DNA from: Micrococcales bacterium
GTDB lineage: Bacteria; Actinomycetota; Actinomycetes; Actinomycetales; Microbacteriaceae
Assembly: GCA_024639965.1 (NCBI GenBank)
Contig: JAHEGC010000004.1
Coordinates: 22,366-79,026, forward strand
DNA: 56,661 bases
Direction of reading: 5' to 3'
The notes below the pieces were generated by a model. It did no database searches, was not told the DNA's origin, and was given only the letters and a program-made list of their open reading frames with translations. This document shows, piece by piece, positions 55,903 to 56,661 of the stretch (position 1 is the stretch's first letter; the number at the start of each line of letters is the position of its first letter). Position numbers and translations under genes: made by a program.

Positions 55903-56661
55903 CTAACCCGCGACGGCGAGTCGAACGGTGTTGCCCCACGGGTCGTCGAGTTCGACCGTCGCACCGTTGTCGCGCAAGTCGTGACCGGCGTGACGAAGTC
56001 GCTCGAGGGTGGTGCCGTAATCGTCTGCACTGGGGAGGTCGATTTCGAGAATCCCGAGGCCGAGCGTGGGTTGGCGAACACCCGCACCTTTGCTGCGCCA
56101 GATGTTCATCGCCATGTGGTGGTGGTAACCACCGGCCGACACGAAGACGGCGGCATTGTTCCACTCGAAGGTCTGGTCGAACCCAAGATGGTTGACGTAG
56201 AACTCCTGAGCGGTCGGAATGTCACCGACGGAGAGGTGCACGTGGCCCACTTCGACGTTGCCGGTGCCGTGCGCGCCGACCGACGTTTCCGTGGCGTACT
56301 GCTGAATGAACTGGTTGGGGTCGAGGTAAAGCGTGTCCATCTGGATTTCGCCGTTCTCCACGCGCCACGCGTCGCGCGGTCGATCCCAGTAGAGCTCGAC
56401 ACCGTTGCCTTCCGGGTCGTTGAAGTAGAACGCCTCGGAGACGAGGTGATCGGACGACCCGGTGAAGGAGCCGGGGAACTGCTGTGCAACGGCGAGAACG
56501 CTTGACGCGAGAGTCGACTTGTCGTCGAACAGGATTGCGGTGTGGAAAAGGCCGGCATCCGACGGGCCCGCGTGCTTGAGCGCGGGCGAGTGGCGAAGCG
56601 TCATGAGGATGCGGTTGCCGCGCCCCAGAGTGCGCACACCGCCGGCGAGGTCGGCGAGAAC
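55903..56661 (-). CDS. VOC-family (catechol 2,3-dioxygenase-like) protein, 5' end off window
   Basis: The frame is open to the window edge, giving 252 or more codons. Two glyoxalase-type modules show EAFYFNDPEGNGVELYWD and later HVHLSVGDIPTAQEFYVNHLGF, with metal-ligand His/Glu candidates. The layout resembles CatE-type ring-cleaving dioxygenases. The internal GTG used by the ORF track is not the true start. Substrate unknown. It lies 56 nt upstream of purS on the same strand. Confidence 0.75.
   Translation of the reverse strand, partial: VLADLAGGVRTLGRGNRILMTLRHSPALKHAGPSDAGLFHTAILFDDKSTLASSVLAVAQQFPGSFTGSSDHLVSEAFYFNDPEGNGVELYWDRPRDAWRVENGEIQMDTLYLDPNQFIQQYATETSVGAHGTGNVEVGHVHLSVGDIPTAQEFYVNHLGFDQTFEWNNAAVFVSAGGYHHHMAMNIWRSKGAGVRQPTLGLGILEIDLPSADDYGTTLERLRHAGHDLRDNGATVELDDPWGNTVRLAVAG

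Overview
This window looks like the replication-origin region of an actinobacterium. Family-level features fit Microbacteriaceae or a close relative: dnaN-dnaA-rpmH-rnpA-yidD-yidC-jag-rsmG-parAB order, a DUF6049-type protein between murJ and pcnB, Clp ATPase of the MANM... type, HspR rather than CIRCE/HrcA control of dnaK, and SD-independent (leaderless) promoters. The DNA is GC-rich (about 60% by eye). It is very compact, with many convergent genes ending in 3-14 nt of one another or overlapping. The taxonomic call is an inference from gene content, not from a search.

Layout. 1-2.4 kb: dnaN (partial), a DnaA-box-rich oriC-like gap, dnaA. 2.4-7.2 kb: rpmH, rnpA, yidD, yidC, jag, rsmG, parA, parB, with two parS sites flanking rsmG. 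7.2-14.3 kb: a MocR-like aminotransferase, thioredoxin and its reductase, the lipid II flippase murJ with a DUF6049-type membrane-anchored protein, and pcnB (CCA-adding enzyme). 14.3-17.7 kb: rpsF-ssb-rpsR-rplI with an S6:S18-type RNA leader, then a second cluster of DnaA-box-like sites and dnaB. 17.8-23 kb: a membrane protein with a histone-H1-like tail, a small two-TM protein, purB, a 54-aa ORF coupled to an alpha/beta hydrolase, a holin-like membrane protein and hisC. 23-26.4 kb: branched-chain-type 2-oxoacid dehydrogenase E1a/E1b/E2. 26.4-28.4 kb: a Zur box, a His-rich small membrane protein, zur, the zinc-free ribosomal proteins L28/L33/S14, and HU. 28.4-37.1 kb: a CopD-CtaG fusion, a PIF1-like helicase, dcd, idi, crtB-crtI and an Atg22/UMF1-type MFS transporter. 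37.2-43.4 kb: the HspR regulon dnaK-grpE-dnaJ-hspR-clpB. 43.4-56.7 kb: a nitroreductase, a DUF2470 protein, threonine aldolase, xth, pyrE, a septum-formation-domain protein, an orphan DNA methyltransferase, a SpoU methylase, purA, a lipoprotein plus an acidic secreted protein, chorismate mutase, a YqaJ-like nuclease, purS-purQ-purL and a partial glyoxalase/dioxygenase-fold gene.

How it works together. Most genes serve replication, segregation, translation, envelope assembly and purine/pyrimidine synthesis. Three regulatory circuits can be read directly: HspR with a HAIR-like element before dnaK; Zur with a palindrome overlapping the promoter of the operon that encodes it; and the S6:S18 RNA that can pair with the rpsF Shine-Dalgarno. 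A further pattern is a TANNNT -10 hexamer (often TAGGCT or TAGACT) lying 6-8 nt before the start codon of at least twelve genes. In four divergent pairs the two -10s overlap or lie within about 15 nt. I saw no rRNA, tRNA, CRISPR array, insertion sequence or prophage.
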